64,000 bases of DNA, taken from NCBI GenBank assembly GCA_902651635.1, contig CACRSC010000012.1, positions 325,911 to 389,910 of the forward strand. The letters run 5' to 3'. The position numbers and the translations under genes are program-made. The notes below the pieces were generated by a model that saw only the letters and a list, made by a program, of their open reading frames with translations, was not told the origin of the DNA and searched no databases. Positions within the stretch are counted from its first letter, which is position 1. Each line of letters opens with the position of its first letter. Positions 44,783-56,339 of this stretch are shown in pieces. The DNA is from Mastigamoeba balamuthi. Its lineage: Eukaryota; Evosea; Mastigamoebida; Mastigamoebidae.

Positions 44783-47700
44783 GGAGGGGAGGCAGCGGCT
44801 GGGCGGGAGACGAAGGGCAGCTCCAGGAACCCCCACGAGCCCTCGTTGGAAGCGGCTGCATGGCCGCGGGCGCACAGACGCCCGCGGGTGTGCAAGTACC
44901 CCACCAACGCTCGGCCGCAGCAGGCGGACTGACTGCCACCGTGTCTCCCTGCTCAAGTTCCCCCCTTCCCCTCCGGGGCAGCAGCCCGCTACAAGGTCCG
45001 GCGATAGACAAGCGGGGGCCGGTGCAATACTCGCCAATGCCCTCGGACTGACCACCGCCCACAGAGCAGCACAACCGGTGCAGCAAGTGGGTCTGCGGGA
45101 ACAGTGCTCGACGGCGACTCATCATTGCTCGGCCCCGACCACGGAGTGGCCTTCTGTCTCGGCAATGCCCTTCACCCAGACCCGTGAGTTCCCGTGGGGC
45201 CTCTGCCGTCACCCACCTGCAAACCAGAGTCATCTGCGGGCGGGGCACGCACTGCCTCGGAGGGGAGGCAGCGGCTGGGCGGGAGACGAAGGGCAGCTCC
45301 AGGAACCCCCACGAGCCCTCGTTGGAAGCGGCTGCATGGCCGCGGGTGCACAGACGCCCGCGGGTGTGCAAGTACCCCACCAACGCTCGGCCGCAGCAGG
45401 CGGACTGACTGCCACCGTGTCTCCCTGCTCAAGTTCCCCCCTTCCCCTCCGGGGCAGCAGCCCGCTACAAGGTCCGGCGATAGACAAGCGGGGGCCGGTG
45501 CAATACTCGCCAATGCCCTCGGACTGACCACCGCCCACAGAGCAGCACAACCGGTGCGGCAAGTGGGTCTGCGGGAACAGTGCTCGACGGCGACTCATCA
45601 TTGCTCGGCCCCGACCACGGAGTGGCCTTCTGTCTCGGCAATGCCCTTCACCCAGACCCGTGAGTTCCCGTGGGGCCTCTGCCGTCACCCACCTGCAAAC
45701 CAGAGTCATCTGCGGGCGGGGCACGCACTGCCTCGGAGGGGAGGCAGCGGCTGGGCGGGAGACGAAGGGCAGCTCCAGGAACCCCCACGAGCCCTCGTTG
45801 GAAGCGGCTGCATGGCCGCGGGTGCACAGACGCCCGCGGGTGTGCAAGTACCCCACCAACGCTCGGCCGCAGCAGGCGGACTGACTGCCACCGTGTCTCC
45901 CTGCTCAAGTTCCCCCCTTCCCCTCCGGGGCAGCAGCCCGCTACAAGGTCCGGCGATAGACAAGCGGGGGCCGGTGCAATACTCGCCAATGCCCTCGGAC
46001 TGACCACCGCCCACAGAGCAGCACAACCGGTGCCGCAAGTGGGTCTGCGGGAACAGTGCTCGACGGCGACTCATCATTGCTCGGCCCCGACCACGGAGTG
46101 GCCTTCTGTCTCGGCAATGCCCTTCACCCAGACCCGTGAGTTCCCGTGGGGCCTCTGCCGTCACCCACCTGCAAACCAGAGTCATCTGCGGGCGGGGCAC
46201 GCACTGCCTCGGAGGGGAGGCAGCGGCTGGGCGGGAGACGAAGGGCAGCTCCAGGAACCCCCACGAGCCCTCGTTGGAAGCGGCTGCATGGCCGCGGGTG
46301 CACAGACGCCCGCGGGTGTGCAAGTACCCCACCAACGCTCGGCCGCAGCAGGCGGACTGACTGCCACCGTGTCTCCCTGCCCAAGTTCCCCCCTTCCCCT
46401 CCGGGGCAGCAGCCCGCTACAAGGTCCGGCGATAGACAAGCGGGGGCCGGTGCAATACTCGCCAATGCCCTCGGACTGACCACCGCCCACAGAGCAGCAC
46501 AACCGGTGCCGCAAGTGGGTCTGCGGGAACAGTGCTCGACGGCGACTCATCATTGCTCGGCCCCGACCACGGAGTGGCCTTCTGTCTCGGCAATGCCCTT
46601 CACCCAGACCCGTGAGTTCCCGTGGGGCCTCTGCCGTCACCCACCTGCAAACCAGAGTCATCTGCGGGCGGGGCACGCACTGCCTCGGAGGGGAGGCAGC
46701 GGCTGGGCGGGAGACGAAGGGCAGCTCCAGGAACCCCCACGAGCCCTCGTTGGAAGCGGCTGCATGGCCGCGGGCGCACAGACGCCCGCGGGTGTGCAAG
46801 TACCCCACCAACGCTCGGCCGCAGCAGGCGGACTGACTGCCACCGTGTCTCCCTGCCCAAGTTCCCCCCTTCCCCTCCGGGGCAGCAGCCCGCTACAAGG
46901 TCCGGCGATAGACAAGCGGGGGCCGGTGCAATACTCGCCAATGCCCTCGGACTGACCACCGCCCACAGAGCAGCACAACCGGTGCCGCAAGTGGGTCTGC
47001 GGGAACAGTGCTCGACGGCGACTCATCATTGCTCGGCCCCGACCACGGAGTGGCCTTCTGTCTCGGCAATGCCCTTCACCCAGACCCGTGAGTTCCCGTG
47101 GGGCCTCTGCCGTCACCCACCTGCAAACCAGAGTCATCTGCGGGCGGGGCACGCACTGCCTCGGAGGGGAGGCAGCGGCTGGGCGGGAGACGAAGGGCAG
47201 CTCCAGGAACCCCCACGAGCCCTCGTTGGAAGCGGCTGCATGGCCGCTGGCGCACAGACGCCCGCGGGTGTGCAAGTACCCCACCAACGCTCGGCCGCAG
47301 CAGGCGGACTGACTGCCACCGTGTCTCCCTGCCCAAGTTCCCCCCTCCCCCTCCGGGGCAGCAGCCCGCTACAAGGTCCGGCGATAGACAAGCGGGGGCC
47401 GGTGCAATACTCGCCAATGCCCTCGGACTGACCACCGCCCACAGAGCAGCACAACCGGTGCCGCAAGTGGGTCTGCGGGAACAGTGCTCGACGGCGACTC
47501 ATCATTGCTCGGCCCCGACCACGGAGTGGCCTTCTGTCTCGGCAATGCCCTTCACCCAGACCCGTGAGTTCCCGTGGGGCCTCTGCCGTCACCCACCTGC
47601 AAACCAGAGTCATCTGCGGGCGGGGCACGCACTGCCTCGGAGGGGAGGCAGCGGCTGGGCGGGAGACGAAGGGCAGCTCCAGGAACCCCCACGAGCCCTC

Positions 47701-47827
47701 GTTGGAAGCGGCTGCATGGCCGCGGGTGCACAGATGCCCGCGGGTGTGCAAGTACCCCACCAACGCTCGGCCGCAGCAGGCGGACTGACTGCCATCGTGT
47801 CTCCCTGCCCAAGTTCCCCCCTCCCCG
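44783..47827. repeat. 476-bp tandem repeat array, about 6.4 copies
   Basis: The segment beginning GGAGGGGAGGCAGCGGCTGG recurs at 44783, 45259, 45735, 46211, 46687, 47163 and 47639, always 476 bp apart. Copies are nearly identical. Variants are graded: CTGCTCAAG in the first three, CTGCCCAAG in the last four; GTGCAGCAA, GTGCGGCAA, then GTGCCGCAA at one site. This is the pattern left by unequal exchange. The last copy stops at about 47827. Because 476 is not a multiple of three, long ORFs of about 210-314 residues appear on both strands and shift frame from copy to copy; these are not good evidence of coding. Each unit has a CCGCCCACAG site and, 119 bases later, GTGAGT. No RNA gene is recognised in it. 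Confidence 0.95.
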
Positions 47828-47894
47828 CTGAGGCAGTGGTGGCCAATGGCAAGCGTGCGACATGGGTAGCACAGCGGTGGCATCGCAGGAGGCT

Positions 47895-48085
47895 CCGGGG
47901 AGGCAGCGGCTGCACTGCAGGACGACGACGTGGATGTCTCCGTGTGCCCTCGCCAGCCCTGGTCGGAAGCGGCTGCATGGTCGCGGGTGCTCAGACACCT
48001 GCGGGCGTGCAAGTACCCCACCGACTCTCGGCTGGTGGCTAGTGGCGGAGCTCCATCGAGTTCGCAGTGCAAGTTCCCCCCCATC
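47895..48085. repeat. Diverged relative of the 476-bp unit
   Basis: After the last good copy, a segment again reads GGGGAGGCAGCGGCTG, GGAAGCGGCTGCATGG, GTGCAAGTACCCCACC and CAAGTTCCCCCC in the same order and spacing as the unit, with many changes between. It looks like an old edge copy that escaped homogenisation. Confidence 0.75.
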
Positions 48086-48511
48086 CCCTGTGCACTCTTG
48101 CCCTGCTGTTGGCTGTGCTGTGAAGTGATTCTGCCGGTGATCGGTCCATACCTGTTGCACGCGAAAGGGTGGCGAAGGCAGGGCACTAAGCCAAGCCATT
48201 TTCAAGGGCGTTTCTTGCCACAGGAGAACAGAAGAACTCGCGTGTACCAACAAAGAACCGGTTGATGACCCAACATGCAGATCAGGGCAGCTGTTTCACA
48301 AAGCACAGGAGCGAGAATGTCAGTGCAGGAGTCAGTTGCTGTAAAGAACGTTCTTGTTGTGTTGTGAGTCCACATGTAAAGATCCGTAGTGACTTGCTCG
48401 CCTGTGTGATTTCCGTGTGGACTCAAGATCGATTTCCTTGTTAGCCAAGTTTGTTGCATGTGGTTCCGAGAGAACTTGCAGTACGGTCGTGAAAACTGTG
48501 GCAGGAGGGTT
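48086..48511. other. Intergenic, no gene recognised
   Basis: This lies between the array and the 3' end of the potassium channel gene. Mixed composition; nothing can be assigned. Confidence 0.35.
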
Positions 48512-50318
48512 CTACATGTGGTTCAGAGTTCTGAGGATGGCTCCGTCAGAGGAAGACTCGGATATGCCGGGAGCTCGCTTGCGGAGTGTGCCGTCCTCGC
48601 GCACCCACGACGACAGGCGCGACGCGTCGACCTCGAAGCCCTCGGAGTTCTCGTACACGATTTGCTCGAACACCGCGCCCCACTCGATCTCGTGCGGCAG
48701 GTACGACCACCTCGCCTGCACCGTGCACGAGCACGCCTCGTCCACCGCGCTGCCCATCAATCGTTGAGCGACTGAAAGCTGTGCGAGCTCCTCCGAATTG
48801 AATTGATTCGGGGAAGTTTGCAGGGCACGCACTCGAGAATGACGATGATCTCCGCGCGTGACTCGGCGAGGCTCTGGGGCGTGGCGCCGTAGAGGGGGCT
48901 GGTGGCGTCCATCGCGTGCACGATTGTCAGCGGCAACATCATGTACGGGGCCGCCATGTACGTCGCACGCATGCGGCCCTTCATCTGCGAGATCTCGTAG
49001 CACAGCTCGTGCATGCGCCACACATACTGGCCAGGAGCGGGGGCGGGCGGGTCCGACTGCTCCAGCGACGACGCTGCGACGCTCAGAGGCACCATGGGCT
49101 CGCACACGTCGGACTTGATGGCGATGGCGGGCGACGTCGAGCGGGACGAGGGAAGGGGCGTCGGGACAAACTCGCGGCGCAGGAGGTAGAGCCTGCAGCT
49201 CGGCTCGCACAGCTGCGCCTTGCGTGTGTTCATGGCCTGCAAGCAGAAACGTGAGACTCGGCATCTGTGCTCGCGGCTTGGCCGCGTCGCTGTGCGCAAC
49301 GAATCCAATGACTGGAATTGTGCTGGTGCGTATTGCATGAATTACGAAGCCGAGTGATAACCGATGGAGCTCCATTCAGAGACTCGATATGAGTTTGAGG
49401 GGGTTTGATTGAATTCGGGCAATCGAGCCATGGGGTGGTAGTACCTGGATGACGAGACGCGGGACGTCCCTGTCCGTCGAGTAGTCCCTCACAGACTCTT
49501 TGAAATACGGCACGACCCGGTTAACGACAGCCACGTCGCTGAAGACGATGTTGCGCGACAGGCGCGTTGGGCGCGAGATCTTGGCGTAGGAAAAGCCTGC
49601 GAGAATGGCGGTGTACACGACCACGATGAAGACCTCGATGAGCACGATGGTGTTCGTGTACTCTGTTGTTTGGTATCGTTTCATTCCGGCAAATGAGATC
49701 TCGTCGAGGGGAAGCGGCGCCATAGATATGCGATCTTGCCTGTGATAGGGGCCCAGTATCCGAATCCAATCGACTGGCCGGCCTGCACGCTGAAGAACAC
49801 GCAGCGAAGGTAGACCAGCGCAGAGCTCGTGCTGTTGTCGGCGATGTTGGTGATGGCAGCCCTGTTGCCGTCAACCTCTGCGGAGAGGCAGGCAGTACGG
49901 CGTCGGATACGTCACGAAAGATATCACCCTGGCGCGTGGGAGAATCTGGCGCCAGGATTCCAGGACGGGTACTGACCTATGAAGTACAAGAGCCCGAACC
50001 CAAAGTGCATGAACCCGTACACCGACATCACGACCAGGGCCAGCTTCCACCACGTGAGGTCCATCAGCGCGTGGAACGGGTCGCCTGCGCCGCGCGCGGC
50101 CCATTATTTGCGGGATTTGTAGATTGAGAAATCTGGAAAATCTGGCCTGACGGGGGGAGCGAGTTCGGCGAGTGCGCACTGAGGACCATCCACACGCGCG
50201 CCCCGGTGATGCCCCGGCGGACCACGTTCACCTTGTGGTGCTCGTCGCGCGACACGAGGCGGGCCGTGCGTGGCCGCGCCACCAGAGGCTGCCGGACAGC
50301 AGAGTACGGCTCTTCCAT
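48512..50318 (-). CDS. Inward-rectifier (Kir-type) potassium channel, six exons, 425 aa
   Basis: Exons 50318-50180, 50084-49977, 49877-49740, 49662-49445, 49236-48829 and 48778-48512 join with matching phases. The N-terminus has RLVSRDEHHKVNVVRRG and RVWMVLSDPFHALMDLTWW, the Kir slide helix region. The first membrane helix is KLALVVMSVYGFMHFGFGLL. The pore reads VFFSVQAGQSIGFGYWAP, with SIGFG as the selectivity filter. The second helix is NTIVLIEVFIVVVYTAILAG, followed by KISRPTRLSRNIVFSDVAVV. The cytoplasmic immunoglobulin-like domain shows NTRKAQLCEPSCRLYLLRR, DATSPLYG, EIIVILEC and ARWSYLPHEIEWG. The protein would form a tetramer passing K+ inward. The 77-bp intron at 49663-49739 has a consensus GC donor (ACAG|GCAAGA). 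A filter with GFG instead of GYG is odd for Kir. Confidence 0.92.
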
Positions 50319-50930
50319 TCCGCCTGTGTGGGTTTACCCGCGCGGTTTTGCCGTTTCCGAGATAGCAGATTTTGTGTAGGATAACGGGGATTGCGCTATT
50401 GAGCAGGAATCGCGGGAATTTGTGTCCCTGCAACACTCGCACTCGGCAGACCCAGCACCGCGGCGACAGCCGGAGCTCAGTCAGCTGAAGCACGGTGCGG
50501 TTGAAAAGTAGAATCGTGCGTGCATTGCCAGTGAGGTGTCTATTTCCTGTTAGCCGATATCTGGGGCGCGAAGGGAAAATATCCCTCCGCGGACAATTGC
50601 CCGTTCGGGGTGGAGGGAAATGCTGGCGGACCCCTCAACATACCCCCCGAAGTAAAATACCCGAGAGCTCGTCCCAGGCGGCCACATTTGAGCGTCGCGC
50701 GCCCTCGCAGCCCCTTGCGAATGAGTGCCCTGCGTGATGGCAGCACTGAGGCAAACAGGAGCATCCGGAATGGGTTGCCGAAGGGAAAACTATCGCAACT
50801 GTTGCGAAAAAGTTCACATGTGTGAGTGTTTCACTGGATCACTGGCGACGCCTCCGGTGGGGGGCGCTCACGGCTCAACGGCAGTGGTTCATTAGACGGC
50901 CGCCGATGGTGTTGCTGTGCAGACGCTCTC

Positions 50931-51265
50931 TCAGGAGAGCGTCACTAGCCGGCGAAACTGGCCGAGATTCGGTGAGCTGGCGTCGGGGACGAACTCGAAC
51001 CAGCGGAGCCTCATTGCCAACTGCCTGATCAGTCCCTTCTGCCTCGCGACCTCGGTCGCCGTGCTCCCGGGTTGCCTTCCGTACTCGGTGAGGAGCAGAG
51101 CGGTCAGTCCTGTGGTGGGGGGAGGCGAAACGAGAGTGGCGAGTGTATTGGTGAGGTCGAAATCTCAAACTGGGACGGGGGGTTGGCGTGGGGATAGGTA
51201 CCGTCGATGTGGACGGGGGTGCCCGGGCTCGAGTGGTCCGACTCTCTGGCAGCGCGCTTGTGCAT
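50931..51265 (-). CDS. Small ankyrin-like protein, two exons, 80 aa
   Basis: Exon 1 (51265-51202) and exon 2 (51109-50931) are joined by a phase 1 intron (G|GTACCT..CACAG). The product runs MHKRAARESDHSSPGTPVHI, then LTALLLTEYGRQPGSTATEV, and ends in a basic helix and LGQFRRLVTLS. The segment TALLLTEYG...TATEVARQKG has the spacing of an ankyrin repeat. A longer gene with upstream exons is possible. The rest of 50319-51623 shows nothing else I can support. Confidence 0.4.
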
Positions 51266-51623
51266 TCTCTGTGCTCTAACAAGACCGGGGTGTCTTCTGG
51301 CTTTTCGCTGGAGAATATGATTTTGGGGGTGGGGACCAGCTCTGCAGCTCGATTGTTTACAAATGATGTAATTTCTCAGGCGCGTTTGACCACCTCGAAC
51401 AGTGATCAACGAAAGGTTCACATGATCCGCACACTCAGTATGCCCTGTTTCAGCCATGTATCATCTGAAAAAGCGGAGCCGGGTCATGGAAAGCGGATTC
51501 GCCCGTGCTGGTAGGTTCAGTACGCAAAGGGGAGAAAGGAGCACGCATAAGAGGCTGTTAGATGCACTTGATTTGCGGTCCAGTTAAACCGTTCTGTACT
51601 GTTCGCGAATCAAAGGGGCCGGT

Positions 51624-53039
51624 CTAATGTGCTCCTTGGACGTGGCTGTCTGCGTTCTCCAGGACGTTGACGAGCAGGGGCGCCTTCTCGTCCTGCTGTG
51701 GCCTCGCCTCCTCGACAGACGCCGCCTTGCTGGCCTTCTTGTCCGACTTGTAGCCGAGGCACGGCAGGTGCAGGGCGCCGTTGTACACGAGGAAGCCCAG
51801 CACAAGCACTAGGAAGCCGCCGAGCTGCAGGAAGCTCCACCAGTTGACGCTCTCGCCGTAGTTGTGCGAGACGACGTAGTAGATGAAGACCATCGCGACC
51901 CATACGAACAGCGTGCGCATGGGCTCGAGCAGGTTGCGCGTGAGCGCGTCGGTGGCCTCGGTGATGATCATGCCGTAGAGGTTGAAGAAGAGGATGAAGA
52001 AGGCGAACGCAAGGTTGAGCCAGAGGATCATCGGGCTGTTCCACACCATCACGAAGCTGTCGAGCGTGTCCTCGTGCAGGCCGTCGCCCTCGGGCCCCGT
52101 CAGGAACTGCGCGATGGGCATGCTGATGAACGAGCAGAGCAGCAGGCCCCAGACGCCCTCCATGCCGACGACGAGCATCGGCGACGCCTGCACGTCGTGC
52201 AGCAGCTTCTCCTCCACGATCGTCTGCACCGCGGCCAGCATCTGGGAGAAGATCACGAGCACGATGCCGACGATCATGTGCGTGGTGCCGTTGGAGGACG
52301 AGGAAGACGAGGAGTACGAGCGGTCCTCGCTCGAGGACAGGTCGCCGTCATCAGACGACGACACGTGCTTGGCAGGCGTCGCCTCGCCGGGCGTCTTGAA
52401 CGCCGACACGCCGACGATCACGATGCCCACCACAACCGCCAGCATGCCGAAGAGCTCTGCGTGCGCATTGGGTCAGCGCGCGAAGAGTATTTCCAGTTCA
52501 ATTGGTGGGGGCGGGAGGGGAGAGCGTGCGCATGAAAAGACCTGAACATCAAAGAGAGAAAATCTGCAGAGATTCTGGACAATCAATGGCGTCACCGTAC
52601 CGGAGGAGTAGAGCCGCTTCCTGCGGTAGAGCACCTTGAGCGCTGCGGTGAAGACGATGACGGAGCCGCGGAGCATCTGCCAGACGCTGCCCGAGATCCA
52701 GAGCAGGCCGACGTTGATGAGGAACGTGCTGACCATGTCGCAGAGGGCGGGCAGCGCGATGGCCCAGTAGAGCTTGGGGCTCGTGGGCTGCACCTCGCGC
52801 CCCACGCTGCGCGACCAGGCCCGCTCGAGCTGGTACGTCAGCAGGCAGAGCGTCATGCCGAGGAACATGACCCAGCCGTTGAACCAGGGCTTGGCGAACG
52901 CGTGGACGTGGCCGTGCAGGCCCGGCGCCTCGCACGAGTAGACCACCTTGGTCACCACGACGCCCAGCGTGCCCGTCAGCAGGAAGATCGGCACGGCGTT
53001 CTTGCGCGCCACCAGCAGCAGCGTGTCCCCGATGCCCAT
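51624..53039 (-). CDS. SLC35F6-like drug/metabolite transporter, two exons, 423 aa
   Basis: Exon 1 is 53039-52601 and exon 2 is 52456-51624, with a 144-bp phase 1 intron. About ten hydrophobic helices are visible, for example KNAVPIFLLTGTLGVVVTKV, NGWVMFLGMTLCLLTYQL and NLAFAFFILFFNLYGMIITE. The motif STFLINVGLLWISGSVWQML with RGSVIVFTAALKVLYRRKRL is the signature region of SLC35F6 and related EamA/DMT carriers. A long acidic serine loop (about residues 170-200) interrupts the second half. An acidic C-terminal tail carries a dileucine (EKAPLLVN), a lysosome-sorting type signal. SLC35F6 in animals is lysosomal or mitochondrial; the substrate is unknown. An in-frame ATG at 53180 could extend the N-terminus. 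Confidence 0.82.
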
Positions 53040-53538
53040 TTCGCGCGGTCCCGCGGTGCGGAGTGTGCGGTGCTGCTCAAACGGTGTGTCCGCCTCAGGC
53101 GACAAGATCCCTGCGCGCGAAATCTCCGAATGCTGGGGCGGTGCAGTGATGCCCTTTTCCTCGTTCTGCGGAAGGTACACTTTTACTCAACGGGGAACCG
53201 CGTCTGCTGGAGTCCCCTCATCACCCCTGCTCCGTGCAGAGCCATGCGCTCCTCTGAGCGTTTGTATCTCATCACCAGCATTTCATGCGTGCATGCATTC
53301 AGCTGAAAAGAAAAAGCACATAACCGTCCTCATGTGTACATCGCCGAGTTTTGGAGACGCTGGTGTGTCTCTCTCCATACAGTGGCGAAGTAATTGTGTA
53401 CTCGTGTTGCTAACATTGGTGTTCGCCAAGCCGTGTGCTCTTTTTGAGTAATTTGTGGGCATGTCGAGTAACCGAGATGGCCCTCTAACCAAAGTGCTGG
53501 GTTGAACCACAAAAAAAGCGTGTTTATGCGTAGCGCGG

Positions 53539-56339
53539 TCAGTTCTGTTGCGGCTCTTGCAGCAGCACAGGGCCGAACGCGGGTATAACTTTCAGCTTCA
53601 GGGCCTGCGGGGGTGTGGCCGTGAGCTGCGAAGCAAGGACCTTCACTTGGTAGCGTGCGTACCTCGGAGCAGAGCATCGTGAGGCGCGCGAGCCCCGCCT
53701 GGTTGTTGACAGTCTTCTCGAACGACGCCGCGTATGCCTGCACTTCCGCTACTATCGCCAGCACCTGCTGCGGCCTCGCGTACGTCATCTCGTGTCCGGC
53801 GACCTCGAGGAACGCGTGCAGCACGAACGGCGCGGCAGGGAACTTGCTCATGGCCAGCACGCGCTTCACCCACATCTCCGCGTGGCTCAGCCCGTGCGGG
53901 TGGTCCTTGTTCATCCCTGCGGAGAAGGCTGTGGGTGTCTTGGAATGAACGCGAGGCGAAGCGCACATGCCCTGAGGGGCGTCTGGATGAACGCCGCGTA
54001 CAGGGCGACCATGCCCGTCATTCTCTCGATGTACCTCTCAAAGTCCTCCGGCTCGCCTGTCGACTGTGCCACGAACCCTGTGCGTGCGTCAGTGCTCACT
54101 CCCGCCAGCGGCAGCGGCGCTGGCAGTCGAGCACGCACCCAGGGCGGCCCTGTGCTCGGCGTCGGTCATCCCGGGGGCCTGGCGGATGTGGTACGGGACC
54201 GTGTAGATGCACTGCTGGTGCAGGCGCGCGAGGAACAGCCGGCAGAACCCGGCGAAGTGCTGCGAGAGGACGACGGCGACGGCACCGATCGGGAACGCCG
54301 ACTTGACGTTCTGCGCGATCATCGCCGTGCCCTGCTCGACGAGGTCCTTGACGACGTGCCACATGACGCACGTGCGCGCGGGCTCCTGGACGCTCGCGCA
54401 GATTTCGCACAGCTTGTGCGCCTTGTCGAGCACCGAGACGGGGTCGATAGCGATCTGGTTGACCGTCTTCCGAATAGCCCTGGGCAGCCCCGACAGGTTC
54501 GGGTCCGTCTTGATGTTCACCTGCGACTCGCAGGCCGCGACCTGCGGGCAAACGCGCGCTGTCAGCTGCGTGGTCACGGGCAACGGGGTACTCACTTCCG
54601 CCAGCGTCTTCGTGCTGACCAGCAGGACACCCCACGACCCCTTCGTGATGTTGAAGTGCTCCTACCGAGGGCTGTCAGCAGATGCGCCGTATCGACGGGG
54701 GGGCGCACAGGAATGGGCTCTGCTGCCGCAGCGGCCTGCGGCTTCTGCTGCGCAGGAGGGGGCGACATCTGGAGGGCGGCGGCTGGCGGCGGCTGGGGGA
54801 CCGCGGCAGGAGCAGCGGGCGCGCTCACAGAGAGCTGGAAATCGCCGGGCACAGTGGGCTCGGGGGACGCGCTGACCCCAAACGCATTCAGCGGCCGCGG
54901 CGGCGGCGGCACAGGGGACTGCGACTGCGCGGCCGCCGATGTCTGAGCCCCGCTGCTCGCCTGCTGCGCGAGCCCCGCAGCGTCCGCGGCGGCCTGCGCC
55001 TGCTGTGCTTCGGCCTGCGCCTCCGCTGCTTCCCTCGCGGCGGCCTCTGCGTCAGCCGCCTTCTTGGCGTTGTCTTCCTCGGCCCTCTTACGCGCCGCCT
55101 GAGCGTCGGCGATGATCTTCGCGGCCGCCTCGCGCACTCGGGACTCGCGCTCGCGCTCGAGGTCCTGCTTGGCGCGCGCGGTCAGCTTGGCGAGCGCCTC
55201 CTTGGACCTCGCGGCCATCTGCAGGCACTCCTCCTCGTGCTGCTTCCGCAGGTGCTCCTCCGTCGCCTGGAACCTGTGGCATAGAGCGCGAGTGTGTGCG
55301 CGTCTAAGTGCGTGTGGTGATGTCCGTAGCAGCCCCCCCCCCCCCCCCGGGGCAACCAGGAGACCACTCCGGACCTTGCGAGCCAGTCCTGCCTCCTGCG
55401 CAGGCTCGGGCGCGCGGGGGGCGCCCTGCTCTGCGCCCTGCGAGCGCACTCGTCGCGGACCTCGGCGAGCATCGTGTCGATTTCAAGGCTTTTCGCTTCA
55501 ACAATCCTCTGCGTGGCGTGTCGGATGTTTGGAGCGTAAGTCAAAACCCGGACGGCGAGGGGAGTAGGGTGTCGCGCACGTCGACTTGTGCGTAGCGAGC
55601 GTTGTACTCGTTGATGCGCTCGTCGGTGAGCCCGATAAGGCACCTGCGAGGAGAATGTTGCTGATGCGGTGACCCTGTCTGCACAGATGCCGAGGCCTGA
55701 AGGATTCTGTGAGATTCCGATATCTAGATTTCCCGGAATCAGCCGGGGGCGTGTGACTTGCCTGCGAAGTCCGGAGGGCTGGCCTGGGAGCCCTCGAAGC
55801 CGCCGGGGGCTGGGCCGCTGCGCTCAAGGGCGCTGAGGGAACCGGGGGCAGACGCTCGTCGGGATCGACCAAGGGAGACGGCGGCGCGAAGGACGAGTTG
55901 AGGAACGAGCCGTGGGTATAGATCATGTCGCCGCCCTGCTCCTGCTGGTCCGCATCCTCTGGTGCCTTGAACCTCTGCGGGAGGAACTGTGCGGATACAA
56001 TGCATAAGAGTTGGAATTGGATATTTGGAGATATGACTGCTGATATGTCAAAAATCTCGTCGGGAGGAGAACAAAAATCAGCAGAGAAGACGGTCAGAGG
56101 GACAAACGGCGAACGGGGCGATTGGGCGAGGCTGGAGGGTGCAGGATGTCGAGCAGTGGGGGCTCCTTGCGGCTCCTGGCGCGCGGTCGCGTGGGGGACG
56201 AGCGACTCGACGTCGACTGCGGCGACGGGGGCACGCGAGACGGCGGCGCCGCAGAGGCGAGCACCATGGGAGGCGCGGCGGTCGCCGAGGCATACCGTGG
56301 CTGCGGGGGTTGCAGAGAGGCGTCGGAGCGCGTTGCCAT
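53539..56339 (-). CDS. GLE1: GLE1-like mRNA export factor
   Basis: The start is at 56339 (MATRSDASLQPPQP). The N-terminal third is Pro/Ser-rich and disordered. A long coiled coil (EEHLRKQHEEECLQMAARSK onward) and an Ala/Gln/Pro linker follow. The C-terminal GLE1 domain reads IDPVSVLDKAHKLCEICASV, VKDLVEQGTAMIAQNVKSAF, FARLHQQC-type text (LFLARLHQQCIYTVPYHIRQ), YIERMTGMVALYAAFIQTPL, HPHGLSHAEMWVKRVLAM and VLHAFLEVAGHEMTYARP. The last exon, 53604-53539, gives LKLKVIPAFGPVLLQEPQQN. GLE1 sits at the cytoplasmic face of the nuclear pore and activates the helicase DBP5 during mRNA export. At least eight exons are needed; several borders in 54.6-55.9 kb were not fixed. A run of 18 C lies in an intron at about 55333-55350. 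Confidence 0.82.

Noticed and set aside
44783-47827. 5S rRNA, spliced-leader RNA or CRISPR array
   Set aside because: The unit has no 5S promoter or fold, no spliced-leader-like exon with a donor near its start that I could recognise, and the period is far too long for CRISPR. The genome is eukaryotic.
45194-48042. ORFs of 209-314 residues on both strands across the tandem array
   Set aside because: They arise because GC-rich units of 476 bp have few stops. The same text recurs in shifted frames and on both strands, so they are not separate genes.
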